From Pegea sp. RAD2-039 (Eukaryota > Chordata > Thaliacea > Salpida > Salpidae): a stretch of 64,000 nt of DNA. The translations under genes were made by a program, and so were the position numbers. The notes beneath the pieces are model-generated. The model worked only from the letters and a program-made list of their open reading frames with translations, was not told the origin of the DNA and did not search any database. Positions 61,801 through 64,000 of the stretch are shown in pieces. Each line of letters starts with the position of its first letter. Positions within the stretch are counted from its first letter, which is position 1. The stretch spans positions 186,001 through 250,000 of the forward strand of contig JAQGEQ010000324.1 of the NCBI GenBank assembly GCA_034620365.1. The letters are read 5' to 3'.

Positions 61801-64000
61801 TTCGTCTTCATCGAATGATTGAACAGTGAAGATAACTTTGTTAATTGATTCATCCTTCAAATATTTACAATTTTAACATCTTCGACTCTTACTGCTTCTG
61901 ACTTTACCTCTGTAACGTTCTTGACTGCTGGTAGATTGGTTATTTCAGGATGATTATCGTTAGAATCTCTGATTTTTATAAAAACTGTTGTAGATGAGCT
62001 TAAAGGTGGATCTCCCTTGTCAGTTGCTATTATAGTTGCATTATAATAAGACCCCATGGTTTCTCTATCCAAAGGTTTGTTTGTACTAAATTTCCCTTAG
62101 ATTATACAAATTAAAATATTTTTGAGAAAATTCTATCTTTTTACAATAAGTTTTTTATTGCTTAATTTTACTTGTTGAAGTAATTTCAAAGCTAGCATTC
62201 TTTCTCAAAGTTGTATTAATTACCTGATAACGCATCAATTTGTAGAACATCTTTGCATTCCTCTGAAATTGAATACCTTATTTCACTATTAAGACCAATA
62301 TCACCATCAATAGCTAGCATCTGTTGAAAACAATTTTAAATAATCCAAGAATTTTATGAATTGTAAAATCTTCTCAATCACTTTGATGCTAAATAATGTG
62401 ATTTTGAAGAAAAATGCTTCTATTTCACTTTATTCTTTCAAACTTTATAAGATCAAATTAAATTTATTTAAGTTTATATTTACGTTGGTTCTGCAAATTA
62501 ACAATCATTAATTTTAGATTTATCAAACTATTTTTTAGTATTCATGAATTATCTTAACCTTGTCAAAAGTTTGCTTTTTCAGAACAGTATATATCTTACT
62601 ATAATTATAAAACTTATCAACAAAGTTTTTTTGGGAAAAAATAAAACTATTTGAATAGTTCTGGAGATTTTAGATTTATTCCAAAATCGACTAATTGGTA
62701 GCTTGTTTACCTGTCCAATCATTGTATTACTTGTTTCTTCATCTACTTCAAACACTTGATAACCAGCAAACTTAGGTTTTTGGTCATTAACATCTGTTAT
62801 TTTAATCTTTAAAATACCTGTAACAAATTATTGTGTTTTGCATTTAACAAACATTTTTAGATTCCACCATATACTGGCATTCAAATGTTTTTGTATTTTT
62901 ATGATTTGTTATAAGAAATATGTCTATTTAATTTCGGCCTTAAATAAAAATCCAAATAAATTTCATACGGAAATATTTATTCTCTAAAAGTTTAATTTAA
63001 ACAAAAAAAAGAAAAATAATTATGCATCTTTAATGTCTTGTTAGTTTCAATTTTACTGAGTGGTAAATTATTTAAATTATTTGAACTTATAAACCATTTT
63101 ACAGACTTCTCTAATTGTGGTACCATTTTTTTCAATATTTTGAAGTTGTTTGAAAGCTAATAAAAATAGTTTTAGTTTACGCCAATAAGATTACTGATTT
63201 CTTTCTTTAACAAAAATTAAGTCAAATTTACTTTTAAATTTTCGAAAACTATTATCAAAGACTATTAAAAATATCTTTGAAAAATAAATATTCTTATAAA
63301 AATCTGACCTCTAACTGTTTTCATTTTATCAGTTTGAGAATTTAGATCTTCTACTTGTACTGTTAGTCGAACTTCATCCGATATTTCCCGATCTAAATTA
63401 GATGCCACAATGACTCTTCCAATTTGTGATCTATTCTTTTAATAAACAAAAAAGGTATGGAACCACAAAATAAAATTTAGAGCAAAAATTTACATTTATA
63501 TGATTTGATAAATCAAACCAATTAGAACAGTCAGCAAGAAGTCCTGTATTTGCAAAACATTCAGTAAACACAATTTTGTAGTATAAGTCTGAATTTGTAT
63601 CTAGATCCAGCGCAGCAAGTGTATGAATAACTGAAAGACAAAGCAAAGGAGTATTTCAAAATTGTTTCTAAAATGCTGAGGTTTAGAGACTAATCATAGG
63701 AAGGAAACAAATGTAAGTGTTTAAAACTAACGCTTGAAAGGTTTTAAAGCTATTTAAAGGTATTTTAGATCACTACCATTCATATATTTTTATAAATTGC
63801 TTTGTTAATTGTACAAACTGTTTACTGAACTTAATCAAAAGTAATGGAATCAAGTGAAGGTTGAAGCAATCAGAAAGTAACCTGTATCTATTGTTGCATT
63901 TTCTGCGATTGAAACTTCGTTTAATGAGCTTCCAACAAATTGAGGAGACTTGTTATTAACATCCAACAAATTAACTATTATGAAATATGAAGTAGATTTG
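58895..64000 (-). CDS. Cadherin/protocadherin-like adhesion receptor B, 5' part beyond the window
   Basis: A tandem paralogue of cadherin A; only its C-terminal part is in the window. Linker motifs follow the same order as in A: DVNNKSPQF (63.95 kb), DVNDQKPKF (62.8), DSNDNHPEI (61.95), DVNDNPASF (61.55) and DINDQSPRF (60.93). The membrane span (VEIAFISTTVCLGFVCLTLV) lies near 59.54 kb and is preceded by LAKYGIKGRTM, which matches LLTYGIIGRSI in A. The tail contains RVEKAMEKTFEEM, ANPLYD and an acidic DDDEIDD stretch; the last exon (58895-59043) ends FEDTGF. Outside the two near-identical tracts the copies are clearly diverged, so the duplication itself is old. The signal peptide and first repeats are not visible. 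Confidence 0.88.
59228..59239 (-). other. NPxY motif in the cadherin B tail
   Basis: Encodes NPLY within ANPLYDIC, the counterpart of the motif in cadherin A. It is preserved although most tail residues between the two paralogues differ. Confidence 0.75.
61318..62083 (-). repeat. Conversion tract 1, cadherin B copy
   Basis: Partner of 50285-51050. Here the calcium-linker motif is the canonical-looking DSNDNHPEI, whereas the A copy has DSNDKNPNI. On both sides of the tract similarity drops abruptly. Confidence 0.93.
63797..64000 (-). repeat. Conversion tract 2, cadherin B copy (runs off the window)
   Basis: Identical to 52135-52338 over all 204 visible bases. The diverged stretch between tracts 1 and 2 is 1,713 bases here against 1,084 in cadherin A. 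Confidence 0.92.

Noticed and set aside
1-64000. CRISPR arrays, operons of bacterial type, tRNA and rRNA genes
   Set aside because: No regularly spaced repeats with unique spacers, no tRNA-like T-loop signature with a matching cloverleaf and no rRNA blocks were seen; the window is an animal nuclear region.

Overview
The window is nuclear DNA of an invertebrate animal. It is visibly AT-rich, its protein-coding genes are split by GT-AG introns (many only about 45-80 bases long), and it carries animal-specific genes: an NFAT5-type Rel transcription factor, Chibby, CEP164 and classical cadherin-repeat receptors. Short introns and AT richness would fit, for example, a flatworm, but nothing here fixes the phylum. 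Gene names rest on protein motifs read by eye, not on a database search.

Layout. 0-3.7 kb: non-coding, with a decayed 3' end of a non-LTR retrotransposon on the minus strand. 3.7-9.8 kb, plus strand: an intronless CEP164, then a three-exon Chibby (CBY1); both act at the ciliary base. 10.0-12.1 kb, minus: TOMM22, the mitochondrial import receptor, tail to tail with CBY1. 12-16.7 kb: no confident gene. 16.7-27.2 kb, minus: a 12-exon NFAT5-like gene whose large exon holds a long coding minisatellite (nine-residue Gln/Asn/His/Pro unit, about 65 copies). 31.5-35.5 kb, minus: an intronless ULK4 pseudokinase. 40.2-46.7 kb, plus: NDUFA6 (complex I) and, 206 bases later, the OGDH gene (E1 of the 2-oxoglutarate dehydrogenase complex) with 20 exons per transcript and a pair of alternative exons. 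47.5-64 kb, minus: two tandem cadherin genes; the second runs off the right edge.

Themes. Three genes belong to cilia/centrioles (CEP164, CBY1, ULK4) and three to mitochondria (TOMM22, NDUFA6, OGDH). CEP164 and CBY1 are reported binding partners and lie 2.6 kb apart on the same strand. The two cadherins share the same cytoplasmic tail plan (NPLY and a C-terminal DTGF), and share patches that are almost identical down to the introns, which points to recent gene conversion. One such patch has six substitutions packed into ten bases, exactly at a calcium-binding linker.

I found no wholly new molecular system. The most interesting points are the OGDH alternative exons with reading-frame enforcement, the cadherin conversion tracts with the altered linker, the NFAT5 coding minisatellite, and the ciliary gene linkage with intron-free CEP164 and ULK4.
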